A DNA stretch of 64,000 nucleotides from Blasia pusilla (GCA_050084515.1 CM114274.1:10168001-10232000); one strand, 5' to 3'; shown: positions 49,690 to 61,521, counted from the first letter of the stretch. Numbers and translations: made by a program. Notes: generated by a model not told the origin, from the sequence alone.

Positions 49690-50690
49690 TGGATGACACT
49701 CGCATCCGTCTCTGCTCAGCCATACCTAGGCTGACTATCCATGTGAGATAGTTGAGGTCCATCGCCTGCCCAAATACCTATCTCCGGGATGCCTCAGTCA
49801 TCCCTGGCACCGCCGTAGTACCGGTAGCAAACCCCATGGCGCGCTCGTGCTCATCTGCTGTAGGCTCCTCCAATGCGCCAATCACCTCATCCCAAATCAT
49901 GCTTGGCCCTCCCTGACGAAAGACATGGGATCTCTGGGAAGCTCACCAACGTAGGTAAGGCTGCCCTCAACTCCCCCACCCTATTGGCCATGGCCAACGG
50001 TGGTCTATCATCCCGTGTCACCACCTGAGATCGACACCCTGAGCCCAAAATAGCATCCACTATGAGATGTGGTGCTCTTTGGACTCCATCGTATACTCAA
50101 CTCAATACCTCTGATGGTATCAAGTTCGTCCACCACAGTCATGGACGATGGGCACGTGATCCAACTCTCGCCGCATCTAATAACACAGCAGGTCCCAACC
50201 ATGACCTCACCTGATACACACTCGTCATCACCCATGCACGAGTGTCTCCCAACAACGGCACGTTCTCCAAGATGTACGTTGGAGAACATGTCTGACTCTT
50301 CTGCAAGTGTCGTACTACTCGTAGCATCTCCCATTCTTGACCTCGGATCCTACAATCCAAATCCTCGGCCTGCTGATGAATGACCGTGACATAGCCATCC
50401 AACAATCACCAAATTAATGGTGCCAACTCTATCCAGATCATGGGCCCCACCAAAGAGATGTCGGCGGGTAATGTATACTGATATCCCCGCACTACAGATA
50501 CCGGAAACAACTCAAGATACCTCTGGACCAATCGCGCCACGTGACATAATGATACTCGCCGCGTGGTCTCATCTCTCTCCACATAAAGGTACTGATGCAC
50601 CCGTATGCCCGCCTGCAATACTGCAGCCAGTCCGGTGCTAATCCCTCCGAAGAGATCTAACACCCTAATACCCTCCTCTGGGCACTGCCA
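49690..50690 (-). pseudogene. C5 cytosine DNA methyltransferase domain, gypsy copy 3
   Basis: Motif I reads GIRVLDLFGGISTGL at about 50679-50635 (minus strand), inside the protease frame 51758-50406, so protease and methyltransferase are fused in one protein. Motif II YVERDE follows. Motif IV reads LVIVGWLCHGHSSAGRG with the catalytic Cys codon at 50391-50389; the family Pro-Cys-Gln is Leu-Cys-His here. A ~5-base deletion relative to copy 2 near 50335 shifts the frame. Motif VI YILENVPLLGD is at about 50270, motif VIII VGSRAHRP-stop-LWWTNL at about 50140 (TGA, probably from CGA), motif IX ERAMGFATGTT at about 49850 and motif X GQAMDLNYLTW at about 49760. About 330 residues, canonical motif order. 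The family methylates cytosine at C5. Confidence 0.88.
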
Positions 50691-51758
50691 CACAACGGGT
50701 GTGGTATCCAGTGAGGTCAACGTCTCCACTCCAAGAGCCCAATCGCCACGTGACTCTCGCTGCTCCGGGATAAAAGCATGACTCCACGCGTGCCTCACGA
50801 GGTCGTCGACACTCCTCTGTAGCTCTCGAGTTGTACCCCACAATGATGAAGAGGTCTCGCCAACATGGGAAGAGACACCCGCCATGGCCTGTCTCTCCGT
50901 GGGACTATCCGCTATTGGGACATCCTCCGCATGTGCGTTCCCCTCCAACAACTCTCTTGGCCAACTAACACTACATGTGAAAGCCGCCAACGTGGTCATA
51001 GACTCGCCTCGTGATCGACCACCTCGTTCAGAAAATTGCACGGATAATTGACTCATCCGGCCGTCACCTGACCGATAAGCAACGGTCTCCTCCCAGAAGT
51101 CCAGGATGAATCCTAGGGGATATAACACTGTACTCCCCACCAACACATCGTATGACTCAGTTGGTGTCGTAATCGCACGTGTGCGCACCATAGCACTATC
51201 CGTCGCATGCTCTGGCTGGACTCTGACAACTATCTCCTGTCGAGTCATATACTGCGTGGATGACACGCCCCCAATCGAGGTTTGTATCTGGAAGGGACAA
51301 GACTCAATGTCGGCCTTCCGTAACCCCAACGCTAAACACGCCGCCTTCCCTAACATCAAGGGTAAATGCACTCCAGAATCAAGTAGGACGCGCTGCGGGT
51401 GGTATACTATCCCCGTCGGACTAACCAAGCGAAATACTCTAGCTCGGTTATCTAGTAATACTACTCCAAGTGTCACCACAACTCGCTCTATGGCCGGTCG
51501 AGCTGGCATATCTACCAACTTTGCCGCCGCCGCATGCCATGACTCTGTGGGGAACGTCCCGAGCACCGGCTCTGAGGGCAAGTCCACCACCTTCTCAACT
51601 ACCTCTGAACAAGAAGTAGTCATCTCTCCACGCTCACACAACGTGGCGTCCAGCCGGAACACCTCAGCTGGTCCAACTCCCAACGTTGCCAACTCTATGG
51701 CGGAAAATAGTGGAGTCTGATTCACTCTGGTGGCCACCTCCAACACTATGATCGACAC
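50406..51758 (-). pseudogene. Protease to methyltransferase fusion frame, gypsy copy 3
   Basis: This 450-codon frame is the longest of the element. Residues 1-100 are linker (end of gag-pro). The aspartic protease active site is LLDSGVHLPLM at about residues 124-134, then QIQTSIGGVS and ILDFWEE. A linker of about 130 residues follows. Motifs I and II of the methyltransferase are at about 360-393 (VLDLFGGISTGL, YVERDE). The frame stops shortly before motif IV. The frame proves that the methyltransferase belongs to the element's polyprotein and is not a neighbouring gene. Start as annotated is only the first ATG; translation probably came from upstream gag. Confidence 0.88.
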
Positions 51759-52313
51759 TCACTCCACTCGAGCATAGGAGTTGTCACTCCAACTCCTCGT
51801 GACGTCGACGTAGGTGCCTGAGCTGTAGGCACCGCTGGTCGTCGAGGCACCATTGATGGTGTATGTAGTGCCTCCGACAATGTGAATGACTGTGGAACCC
51901 TGGCCTGCCGCCCATCGGTCCCCTCTGGTGGGTCAATCTCAACTCCACCTCTCTGTGCCTCTCGCACCACTCCGAGTCACCACTGCAGCTGCCTCAACCT
52001 AGGCTGCACTACACATAAACCCCATACTGGCGAGATCCTCACCCGGGTTAGGGTAAGAGGTAGAAGCTGGAGTCACACTAGCTTCTTGCAACTCCGTGCC
52101 TTCCCTAAGCTGCATCATCGTCATGGCAGCAATCTTATTCTCCAACTGATCGATGTGTGAGAGAAGTGCCGGCTCTGGTGCTCCTGCTCCATCTCCTCTG
52201 GTTGGTGGTAGTCCTCTACCACCACGTCCAGGAAGGACTCCCCGACCTCCTCCAAGACGACCGCCCCCAGGCCCTCGGCCTACTTCTGGATGTGCCCCTC
52301 GGCGAAGGTTAAA

Positions 52314-52469
52314 ACATCTATCCCTAGTGTGACCATATCTGTGGCACTAGTCACACTGGTGCTGTGGTGGGGCCATCCTCTATGGCTCCTAAGCAATCGA
52401 AGGTGCTAGTGGTCCTCTCCCATGCTGTGGGCAGTCTCTCTACCTATGGGCCCCTCCACACGTCCAACA
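52314..52469 (-). pseudogene. Two gag zinc knuckles (CCHC), copy 3
   Basis: Minus strand 52469-52431 reads CWTCGGAHR-stop-RDC: C-x2-C-x4-H-x4-C with a TAG at one x position. 52355-52314 reads CD-stop-CHRYGHTRDRC, the same pattern, again with TAG. Knuckles bind element RNA during packaging. Two knuckles in a row and stops of the same type in both fit decay by C to T change. Confidence 0.78.
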
Positions 52470-52541
52470 AGACCACATCGGTCCCTGCTGGGCAACATAT
52501 GTAGGTACGGGTCGTTGCCTCATAGGCTCACAGTACCCGCC

Positions 52542-53508
52542 CTACTCTCTGGGCACACCGGCTTGCTCCCGTGGTATTGATGCTTGCTGTGGCACCTGTG
52601 GGGTCACCATCGCTCGTGGATTCGTTGACTCTCGAGAAAATCCAGCGGTCACTACATGCTCCTCACTCATGTTGAGCTCAATACGCTCAGACAACTCAAA
52701 GACCACCTTCAATGTGGGCTTTGCTGTGTGAATCAACACCGCATCTTGGACTCTCCTCCGTAGTTCTCGGTCTAGAACCCCGTACCAATACCGAACTGAG
52801 TGCGCCTCAGTCACTCCATACGTAGCAATGATCAGCCTCCTCATGCGTGTGAATGCCTCTCTCAGACTTTCACCCGATCGTCGCTGAAAATCTTGTCGAC
52901 TCTTCAGCTTTGTTAAATGCAGACTGGTAGCTCTTCCCCAACAGTCGGAAGAACTCCACTGTGGGGCTGAAGCTGGGTGGCCCTCTACCACCAGAGGTCT
53001 CTGCCACATCGCCTGTCTCACTGCCCTTCTCTCCATCCAGTCTCCGGGCTGATGGTGTGGGTCTCTCTCCTCTCACAATCCCATCATATGCCTCGTGACC
53101 ACTAGTGGACACATACCCTTGAGCCCAATACATCCTCCAAGCATCAATCTCTACTGAATATAGTGATCGAAACTCCATGTAGTCATCCATCGGAAGACCC
53201 TCAAAGTGTTGGAACAACCCCTTCCATGCCATGAAAGGGTTGAACCGTATCGGGGTCCATATCTCTTGGAATTTGCACCACGTGTCGAACTCTTGGATAA
53301 AATCATCTAAGTCGATGGTGCCCACTGCACCCGAGAAATGACGCATGCCCCAATGGCCCATGTCGTCCATCTCTTGCCAAGTAATACTGCCTCCGTCTGC
53401 GATCTCGTCACCATACCTAGTGTCTAGTGATGACGATCCAGCCACGGATGGATGTCGAGGTAGCTCCTCACTGGTAACCCCTCGGTATCTCACTCCACTC
53501 TGTGTCAC
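52542..53508 (-). pseudogene. Gypsy copy 3 gag (capsid)
   Basis: Two overlapping frames. 53508-52870 is the N-terminal half: WCKFQEIWTPIRFNPFMAW and FQHFEGLPMDDYMEFRSLY are capsid-like. The C-terminal half is in 53036-52542, with FQRRSGESLREAFTRMRRLI and HSVRYWYGVLDRELRRRVQD, the Retrotrans_gag fold end. The frame changes near 52900. After 52542 a Gln/Pro-rich linker leads to the zinc knuckles. Gag assembles the particle. Confidence 0.85.
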
Positions 53509-54153
53509 ACCACTACCACTGCTAGCACTACCCCGTTCTTCCGAACCCTGGAAGAACGCCGTGATGACAAACCCTGTCTCATCCGCTCAAGCACTCAGAC
53601 TCACCAAGAATCTCCCACACTCCTCACTAGCTCACCTATGCTAACATGAATCCCGTGATGACATACCTGGCCTCATGCACACTCAACAGTCGGGCTCATC
53701 ATGAGCCTCCCAACTGACTTACCTAACCTAGCGACACTCTCGGGTCATACATGCAACCCCTACGCGGAAACCGCCATATATCCACCAACATGCTACACAT
53801 GAACATAATCTACACTCGTCACCATCACTGCACCCACCTAGCACCAGCTACTACCCGATACCCAGCACTCTCAATCACACACAACAAGTGCGGGAAAAGG
53901 GACTTGAATGGGTAATCTGATCATGCCCACCAACCTACATACCGTCAACATGCACTCCCCCAGGTGACACGGCAACCTCTGCAACACAACACTCTCCTCG
54001 ACCAACACGTCGATCCTCCCGTCAACAAATGCGGACAACTCGTTGGCATCATGCGCACTGACCCTCTATCGTCAACTTTGAAAAACTGAATACAAGGCCG
54101 CTCAACCACGTAGCGCTCCTAACCATGTAAGTAGTTCCACCCTGGTAACCTGG

Positions 54154-54417
54154 TCACCACAGCTTGAACCGTACCACGTTGCCATCTGCCTGTTGCCGTC
54201 CGCCGTCTGCCCATCCGCGATCGTCACCGTTAACCTGTCCGCGCCCGCTGCCGTTCGCCTGTCCGCGACTGTCACCGTTCACCCGTCCGCGCCCGCCGTC
54301 GTCCACCCGTTTGCGCGCGTGCGACCTAAACGCCTCTTGCTCTTTCTTGACACTCTCGCTACTCTCGATGATGCACTCGCCGCCCCACTCCGTACTACAC
54401 TCTGCCACTGTCCTCAA
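54154..54417 (-). repeat. GC-rich short tandem repeat in gypsy leader
   Basis: A unit of about 27 bases (GTCCGCGCCCGC.GTTCGCCT type on the plus strand) recurs about five times in 54180-54320. On the minus strand it reads as a Gly/Arg/Asn/Asp repeat (GRGRVNGDSRGQ). It lies between the 5' LTR and gag. It may be noncoding leader or the start of gag; I cannot decide. Confidence 0.5.
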
Positions 54418-54595
54418 TCCCTGTGCACCAGCAAACTCTGATAAAAACGGACAACGCTTCCGCCCACGGTCTTCTGAACAGAAAAATTACCAACACCTGC
54501 AACACACGCATCTCCAGGGGCTCCCGACCAAGGCAACTCACTTGCCTACCTGCACACAACGAATTCCCACCAGCCCCCTGATATTTTTCTCATGT

Positions 54596-55072
54596 AAAAA
54601 TAAAGAGTAGTAAAATGACACACCCGGCCTAAAACTCCACTCCTCAATCTACATCGACATATTGAGCCTCGTCCAACCTGTGCTATCAAGGAATCCGGAC
54701 ACTAGCACCCTAGTCCTATCTCACACACATACAAGAGAGGTGCTCCAACGACCCAACATGAGAAAGATGGCTTAGGAAAGCCATCTTCCTCTCTTACATA
54801 GGGTTCGGAAGAGCCAAAAGGCTCTTCCCCTAAAAATAGCCCTCCCCTTGGTAACCTCCGCGCACAGGTTACAAGGGGCGGGTGACCTGGTCAACAAGTC
54901 ACCCGGCTGTGAAAGACCTCAACATGAAAGTTAAAAAACGACGTTCCTAACACAATGGACCTATCCTCAACTTCATTCGATACCGTGAGACAAAGTTACA
55001 CTCAAGATAGTCCGCTGGCTCTTATGTCCTATCCACTATAGATCTCGGCTTATCGGCTACTCAGATGTGACA
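54596..55072 (-). repeat. Gypsy copy 3, 5' LTR (shared block)
   Basis: Matches 45626-46104, including the TATA-like CTCTTACATAGGGTT and the AAGAGCCAAAAGGCTCTT inverted repeat. The 138-bp block expected before it (55073 onward) is absent apart from perhaps 10 bases, so the LTR is truncated or lies at the element border. The region just inside (minus strand: ATGAGAAAAATATCAGGGGGC) has no clear primer site; TATCAG is the only part like the tRNA-Met site. Confidence 0.88.
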
Positions 55073-55082
55073 AGTGTTGCAC

Positions 55083-57620
55083 TTTGAAAGACCCGAGCTT
55101 AGCGAAAATTGCAGAAACCAATTTGCCCAATGCCTCCACCTCCACACTCGAAATGGAACCCGTGAGTTCAGAGAGTTCAAGGGAACTTGGAGTGCTCTTG
55201 GACACCTGGTGGAGGTCGTGTGTTTGATTCCAAGAAGGAAGACTCTCCGAGTTTAACAATGAAGGGCACTCCAAGTTCAGGGAGAAGGAGCAATGAGGAA
55301 GATATATGAATGTATGTAGATAAATTCCTACCTTTTGGGTTCCAGTTTTTTTTGTTGACCGATCTTCGAATAACCTTTTGCAACTTGGTTCGTTCCGGTG
55401 TTCGAGCTGAATATGATGCTGGTGCTGGTCCGGTAGATCGTGCACCGATGCCTTGTATCGCCAAGCACTACCTATATGAGACGATTTCAACCAGTGAGCA
55501 ACGATTAGCGATCCGTCCGCAATCGATTCGGTATTAGAGTTCGAGTTGCGTCCACTCCAGTGCCGGGAAGAACGACACTTAGGAGCACAATCGGGGAGAA
55601 GGTACCCAAGAGAATGAGAATGAGCATGAGCAGCAATCGAATTCACATTTGATCGGAGTCGAGAGATTTGTGAAAGGGCTTGTCGTGACAATTTTGGTGC
55701 ATGCCGTCATAGAGGGATGGGTGTCGAATCTGGAGTTGGAGAGAATGAGTTGCATTGGCACTATGGATACGAAGGCGCTTGATATTAGACATGTCGCAGA
55801 TGCTCTTGGGTCGGCTCTATCAAAATGCTTGCCCGCTTCAAAGCACGTAAGTGCTGGGTGTTGGAAGATCGTCCATCATCAAGCTGGATGTGTTTGGTTA
55901 TCATGCTCGTTCTGAGAGAACACGAGTAAATTTTGAGGACAGTGTAGTACAAGAATGGTGTCACGGAGATGTCTCTGAATTGGATCATTGCAAGAGCTCG
56001 AGCTCAATTACGAATCTTATGATTTCCCGTATTCAATGATCGAAGTCGATGTCCTGTAAAGGAATAGTGAAAAAGAAATCTCTTTTTCTGACGTGGAAAA
56101 GGAAATTTCTAGGTCACAAATTCCATTGAACTAGTGCTCTGTCTTCTAGCATGGAAGTTGATTCTGTGAGGGTGGAAGGATGCTTGGTTCTACCCATGGC
56201 CGCGCTAGTGTATTCATTGGAAAGGGAAGAAATTATTGAACGAGAAGGCTACGGCAGAAGGAAGATTTGAGAGTATGAGGTTTGAGGTTCGAGGGAATAA
56301 TGCCTGCAAAGCAAAGAATTCCCTCTCGATTGCAGAAATTTTGACGATCCGATAGTGCGAATTTCAAAGCCGGAAGAATTTGCACATATACTACAAAGTA
56401 CTCCCGTCGACGACCAGATGGCAATGCGAGGACCATAAACGAAATGCTAACAAAGGAAGACTCTCTGACGAAAGTAGACAAAGTACCACCAAATGGAGCA
56501 AGGAAGTACTGAGATTCTTTGCTATTTCGGCATGACGTGGTGACAAGACTCACCTGAGTTTTGATACACAAGCCTGTCCACTCGACGTCAGTTTTACAGG
56601 CCGAATGTACGATGCAGAGCAACAACACTCACGTCGAAAAAATGATGGCAATGCGGGAGACAGAAAACTTGTCCTCGGTCCTGAGTTCGAACTTCACCTC
56701 CAGCAAGAACTACAATTTCACCTCCACCTACAGACGCGACTCACGTCACACCAACTTTACATGCTTAATATCTCCAACTTTGGCTGTGCAGGCTGGAGTT
56801 ATACCATAGGAACAATCATACATATCACACACTTGTGTGGATACAATAGGCCCTGCATTCTCGTAATTACACATATAACTAATGAAACACTTTTAGGGAG
56901 CAGATTAGATTCAGAGGGAAAAAATAGTATTGGGTCCCGTTTTCAGCCAAAAATGAAAGGATTGCAGATTTGATTTAGAGAAAAAAATAAGGGTCCCTTA
57001 CAACCAAACAATACAAATCTTTTATTAGGTTGGTTTCACTTCTTGTAGATATTTTTTTCCCCTTTTTGCATTTAGTAACCCCCATATTTCATTAATAGTA
57101 TAGATGGAAGGATTTTTTTTTTCGTTCCATGCGTTACGCCATGCCGTGCTACTCTCCATGCAGTTGGCTTCCATACGTTCCTCCCGCCATGTTAGTGCCG
57201 TGTTACTTTTCCCCTCTTACTTTTCTTTCCATGCCCTCCCCTTTAAGAAACCCAAGGTCGCATACTTGTTATCATCCATGTCAACCCTCACCGTCTTGTA
57301 CTATGGTTAGCACCAGCAGTTCTAGTCAAACTGCGAGACGGCCGCACCTCTCGGAGCGGCGATGGAGAAGGACCTTGGGAGGGATAGGAGACAAAAGGCG
57401 AGAGGCTTGCAAGGGTCCGGGGAGTTTTTTTTATAAAGGGGGGTTGGCAAGAGGTTGAATTAACTGGTAATTTAAAAATGTTAACCAGTTTCAAAATGGA
57501 ATATTTGAAACTCCCGGGAAATTTCTGGGTTTTTCTTTATTTTTTCAGTAATTTTCCGAAAATTTATTTTCCCCCCAGTTCATTTCTGATTACTCATAAT
57601 GTTGTTCGGCTAATATTCGA
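55083..57620. other. Unassigned stretch right of gypsy copy 3
   Basis: A 213-codon minus-strand frame (55691-55050) overlaps the LTR end, and a plus-strand frame at 55649-55915 reads TKALDIRHVADALGSALSK; neither resembles a family I know. No RNA gene or clear repeat is seen. Confidence 0.4.
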
Positions 57621-57766
57621 GATTTTGAAATACTAACCGGAAAATTTTCCCCGGCCTCTTTTGGAATTCAGCCTCTTTTGACCTTCATTTCTATTTTGAA
57701 ATACTAATCGGATTTTTTTTCCCATTCTCTTTTGGACTTCAGCCTCTTCTGGACTTCAATTTTATT
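57621..57766. repeat. Two diverged ~73-bp tandem units
   Basis: GATTTTGAAATACTAACCGG ... CTCTTTTGG.ATTCAGCCTCTT occurs twice in a row (about 57620-57693 and 57694-57766), with AATCGG and GACTTCAGCCTCTT in the second. Confidence 0.7.
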
Positions 57767-57869
57767 GCAAAGATTCATTTCACACTTTTTTTTATTACAT
57801 CATCCTTGGCAGAAATTGAACCTGGCTAGGCCTCCCACCAATTGGGAGCCAAGGATCTTACCCCTCTAT

Positions 57870-57907
57870 AATACATTGAAGCTTTTTAATAAAAGCTTCA
57901 ATGTATT
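57870..57907. repeat. Perfect 17-bp inverted repeat, 4-base loop
   Basis: Arms 57870-57886 (AATACATTGAAGCTTTT) and 57891-57907 are exact reverse complements around TAAT. It lies ~50 bases beyond the 3' end of the hAT transposase frame and might be a terminator-like or terminal hairpin of that element. Confidence 0.9.
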
Positions 57908-57954
57908 AGGAAAGGGACCCCCTTATCCCTAACCCTAAGCTTTTCCCCCTCATC

Positions 57955-60200
57955 TTACACATCCACAACAACTTCACTTGGGTCTAAAGCATTTAAATTT
58001 ACAGGAACCTCTAGTGGAATTTCTATCTCACAAACATATATCTCAGGATTGGCATACACATACCTAAATTGTGCTGCATTCTTCCAAAGAACTACAGATT
58101 GAACCAAGAAAGCTTCATAATCATCTATTTTTCCCTCTAAGGCAATCCTAAGAACAACATCCAAATGCTTTGTCATTAGTTTATTCCTACTTTTAGTCTT
58201 AATCACATTATGCACAGAGAAGGCTCTCTCACAAATAACATTACTAACACACTGTACCCTAGAAATATTGGCTAAAATGAGCAAGTTAGAGAACTTACAT
58301 TGCAAGGATGGGCTCCAACTTACCATAGCCCACAGGTCCTTGAAGTTATGATCTTTCCACTCCGTGGTGGCCATGAGCTTAAATGATTGAAACTCTTGTT
58401 TCACGGCTCCTACACTTAGTAAAGAAGGTTGCAAGTGACCTTTGAAGGCTAAGTCCGTCCCAAAATGTGTACAGAGGTCATCCAATTCCTTACAACCCCG
58501 ACTATTTAGTCCCACTTGCCTTGAAGGCATGTGTAGAGGATCCAATATCCTCATCGCACTAATCAAGTTGTTATCCTTAAACTGATCTCGTAAAGCTACA
58601 CAAACACTCTCAGAAAATTCTTTTGAAACAACAAGGCAGCCTTTAGATTCTTCCCTATCTGATTCCTCAACATTTCTATGCTATGGAACTTTCTGCCCCT
58701 AATCTCAAATTGTAAACGTTTCAAATAACTTCATGGAGGACCAAAGTGTGGTAGAATGTGATAACCAGTTTCTTGAGAGAAAGTGGAGGCATTCAGATCA
58801 GGGTTCTCCATTACAAAATTCATTGTTATGGAAGCTATTTCAGAAGTCACTATACTACCTATGGTACTAACATCTACAAACTTATATTGGAACACCTTAC
58901 TCAAGTTAGCAAGAAGAAACAAAATATCTGCCAAAAAATAAAGTTGATAGATCATCTGAAATGATCTGAGTTTGTTATACAAATTTTCAGCATTACCATC
59001 ATCTTTAGACGGCGAGATATCTGTGAAATATGTAAGGACAGATTCCAATGAGTCACATAAACAAGTAACAGCGTGCCAACGTGACAACCAGCGAATTTTG
59101 TGGTACCTCTTCATCACTTTCTGAGAATCGTTCAACCTCTCTTGCAAAGTTGCAAGACCACACTTCCTCTTAGAAGACCTTCTAAAATATCCAGCTACTG
59201 CATTCAGGATTGAATCTATTTATGTAGATATATCTATACATCCTACACCTTTTGCTGTTGTTAAAGTAGCCAGGTTCATCCTGTGCGCCACACAATGCAT
59301 AGACAACATAAAAGGATTTAACTTCTGTTTCATCTGAGAGGGTACTCCATTTTGGCTTCCTACTATAGTGGAAGCTCCATCAGATCCAAAGGCCACCAGT
59401 TCTGATCCCTCTAGTCCCGAATCCTTTATCAACTCCAACAAATTGTTAGTGATTGCATTTGAACATTTCTCTGGACATTGTAACAATCCTATAAAACAAC
59501 TCTCCACCTGGCCCTCATCTAAATAAGTTGCAAATAAAACAAGGTGTCCAGTGAGAGAAATATCTATGGACTCGTCAATCATTATCCCAAAGAAAGGAGA
59601 TTGTTGCACTTTAGAAAGGTTACTCCTAAGAACAACTTGACTAATCTAATAACACATATCAGCACAATTTTTTTCATCTTGGTACAAGTCGCGGGTTATA
59701 GGTGCATTCACAGAAATCAATAACTTACACAGATTTGAGAATTTTGAAAATGGCAAGGCTTCCTTTGCAATGAAATATGCACATTTGAACAAAGTCAAAA
59801 GTGCAAGATCACAAGTCCGATTTGTAGTCGCTATAGCCTTGGCCATGGATCTGTTCCCCATATTCGCAGCCCATGCAAGCTTCATGTGCTCATTCGACTT
59901 ACCATGATCTGTGAAGGCCGAAACCTTACAGTTAATAGCTCCATCCCTATCAAAGGATCTTTTCCCCTTACCCTGTCTACAAACTTTACAGAAAATCCTA
60001 CCGGATTCTACATGGAATTCTATCCAATCGAACATGCTATACCATAGGTCCTTCCAAGCCAATCGATTTTTTTCAATTGAACTTGCCAAAGGAGCATTCG
60101 ATTGGTCCACCTCTCTCCCATCTGATGATCCTGATCTCCTGCTATCTTCTGCAATATCCTTGTACAACATCTCATTCATGGTTCGCTGCCTCTTAGCCAT
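57955..60200 (-). pseudogene. hAT-family transposase with TTF/BED-like zinc finger
   Basis: Four minus-strand frames follow in order. 60200-59646: start MAKRQRTMNEML, then a zinc finger (IFCKVCRQGKGKRSF ... FTDHGKSNEHMK, C-x2-C...H-x5-H). 59609-59220: catalytic region with FFGIMIDESIDIS (first Asp) and FGSDGASTIVGSQNGV. 59147-58731: helical insertion with RYHKIRWLSRWHAV. 58566-57955: C-terminal hAT dimerisation domain with NVICERAFSVHNVIKTKSRN. Only a handful of stops separate them, so inactivation is fairly recent. The zinc finger plus the MIDESTD-like box and RW.SR places it near the ZNF862/ZMYM-like branch of hAT. Terminal inverted repeats and the 8-bp duplication were not found. Confidence 0.88.
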
Positions 60201-60245
60201 ATAGAGGCTAAATGAGTGGGATGTGTACTAAATTAGGGTGGAAGT

Positions 60246-60293
60246 AACCTACTGTACCGTGAGCACAGGTTATGCAACCTACTGTACCGTGAG
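60246..60293. repeat. 18-bp direct repeat
   Basis: AACCTACTGTACCGTGAG occurs at 60246-60263 and 60276-60293, ~50 bases upstream of the hAT start codon. It might bind the transposase, but this is a guess. Confidence 0.85.
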
Positions 60294-60429
60294 AGGCTCA
60301 AAAAGAAGCCAGCAAGCCAAGCGGCCGGCTCCCAACGATGGGCGGATAGATCGTGAGGGTGGCAAGCGACAAGAAGGGAGGAACATCCTAAGATAGGCAA
60401 ATTGAAGCCAACTCTATGATACAGCGGCT

Positions 60430-61480
60430 AGCTACAAAATTGAAATGAAAGAGAACAATAAACACAGGAGCACGAAAGAAAGGTGAAGCAATCCCCCAAG
60501 ATGCAGGAGTGATGCAGTCCCGAGCTCAAAGCAAAAGTGAAAGAGCCCCAAGCTCCAAGCAAGTAACTCAACAAAGGTGAAGCAGCTCGGGCACAATGCA
60601 AAGGTGGAGCAGCCCCTGGCCCTAACTTAATGAAAAAGAGAACAAGGTTGAGCGAGTAGATTATGAAGAGTGAAACGGCAGCCCCGAGTCCCCAACCAAC
60701 TACCCCCGCACTACCTCCTAGAGCCACACACTGGCACACATTGTTGCCCAACACCGAAAGCTGAAGACCCACTATGTCCGAGCTCCTGAGTTTCCTGAAT
60801 CCGAAAGTGAAACACTCTGCCAACCACAAAGCTACGCGGCGTAGTACCCGCTACAGAAACAAAAAAATCGAGCAACTCGGGCTTAAACGGCCGGCCAGAA
60901 AAGCAATGTTGAAATGGAAAACTAAAGTAGCCTCGGGCTCAAAGCAGAACGGGAGCAGCCCTGGGCTCAATGCAAAAGTGACACAACAAAGGTAAAGCAG
61001 CCGAGCCCTGACACGATGCAAAGGTGCAACAGACCACGGGCCCCAACTTGATCAAAACGAACTCACGGGAGGACGCTTTTTGACTGAATGGAAAATTGTA
61101 GCATCCGGGCACCTTACAAAGTAGCAAAACCAACACCTCGAAGAAAACGTTTTGACTCAATGGAAAACTTGAGCAACCCATGGCTGATACAAATCAGCAA
61201 AAAAATGGTATGGTAGCCCAACCTCGGCACTATGCAAAAGTGAAACAGCCCCCGGGTCCCAGCTAGATGAAAGGCAACTCCCTGAAGAGCAAATCTCTCT
61301 CCATGCATAATTGGAGCAGCTCGAGCTCGATACAGACCAGCAAAAGGGACTCATGGAAGAAAAGCACCTAGCTCCAAGGCAAAAGCCAGAAAGTCCTGGG
61401 CCCAAGCTCTATCAAAAGTGAAGCAGCCCAACCGTGCAGACGTAGAGCAACTCAATAACGGAATAACAATGTGCGAAGAA
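60430..61480. repeat. Degenerate tandem array (~60-bp unit)
   Basis: The phrase type ATGCAAAAGTGA(A)CAGCCC.GGGC recurs about a dozen times with much drift, for example near 60530, 60597, 60950, 61020, 61232 and 61380. Frames on the minus strand here are translations of the repeat (Ser/Phe/Leu-rich) and are not called as genes. Confidence 0.55.
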
Positions 61481-61521
61481 ACAGAGTCAGAAAGAACAAC
61501 CGGACGGAAGCAAAAAAATCT

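Larger units (their letters stand above)
45488..55072 (-). mobile_element. Ty3/gypsy retrotransposon copy 3, nearly full length
   Basis: Read on the minus strand from 55072: 5' LTR (to 54596), leader with a GC-rich repeat, gag with two zinc knuckles, aspartic protease, C5 methyltransferase, RT, RNase H, integrase, PHD finger, polypurine tract, 3' LTR. Size is about 9.6 kb. The LTR blocks 54596-55072 and 45626-46104 are very similar along their length. Frameshifts and stops occur in every domain, so it is dead, but all domains are recognisable and it serves as the reference for copies 1 and 2. No clean target duplication could be found. Confidence 0.95.

Noticed and set aside
54164-54610. Pro/Ser/Arg-rich plus-strand frame of 148 codons
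   Set aside because: It is the opposite strand of the GC-rich tandem repeat in the gypsy leader.
55050-55691. 213-codon minus-strand frame
   Set aside because: It overlaps the gypsy LTR end, has no recognisable motif, and other frames are open over the same stretch. Not called as a gene.
57830-60310. Terminal inverted repeats of the hAT element
   Set aside because: TTAGGG-like stretches near 57925 and 60233 are short and not matched beyond a few bases; no 8-bp duplication found.
61157-61405. Ser/Phe/Leu-rich minus-strand frames that look like membrane proteins
   Set aside because: They are translations of the degenerate tandem array at 60430-61480.
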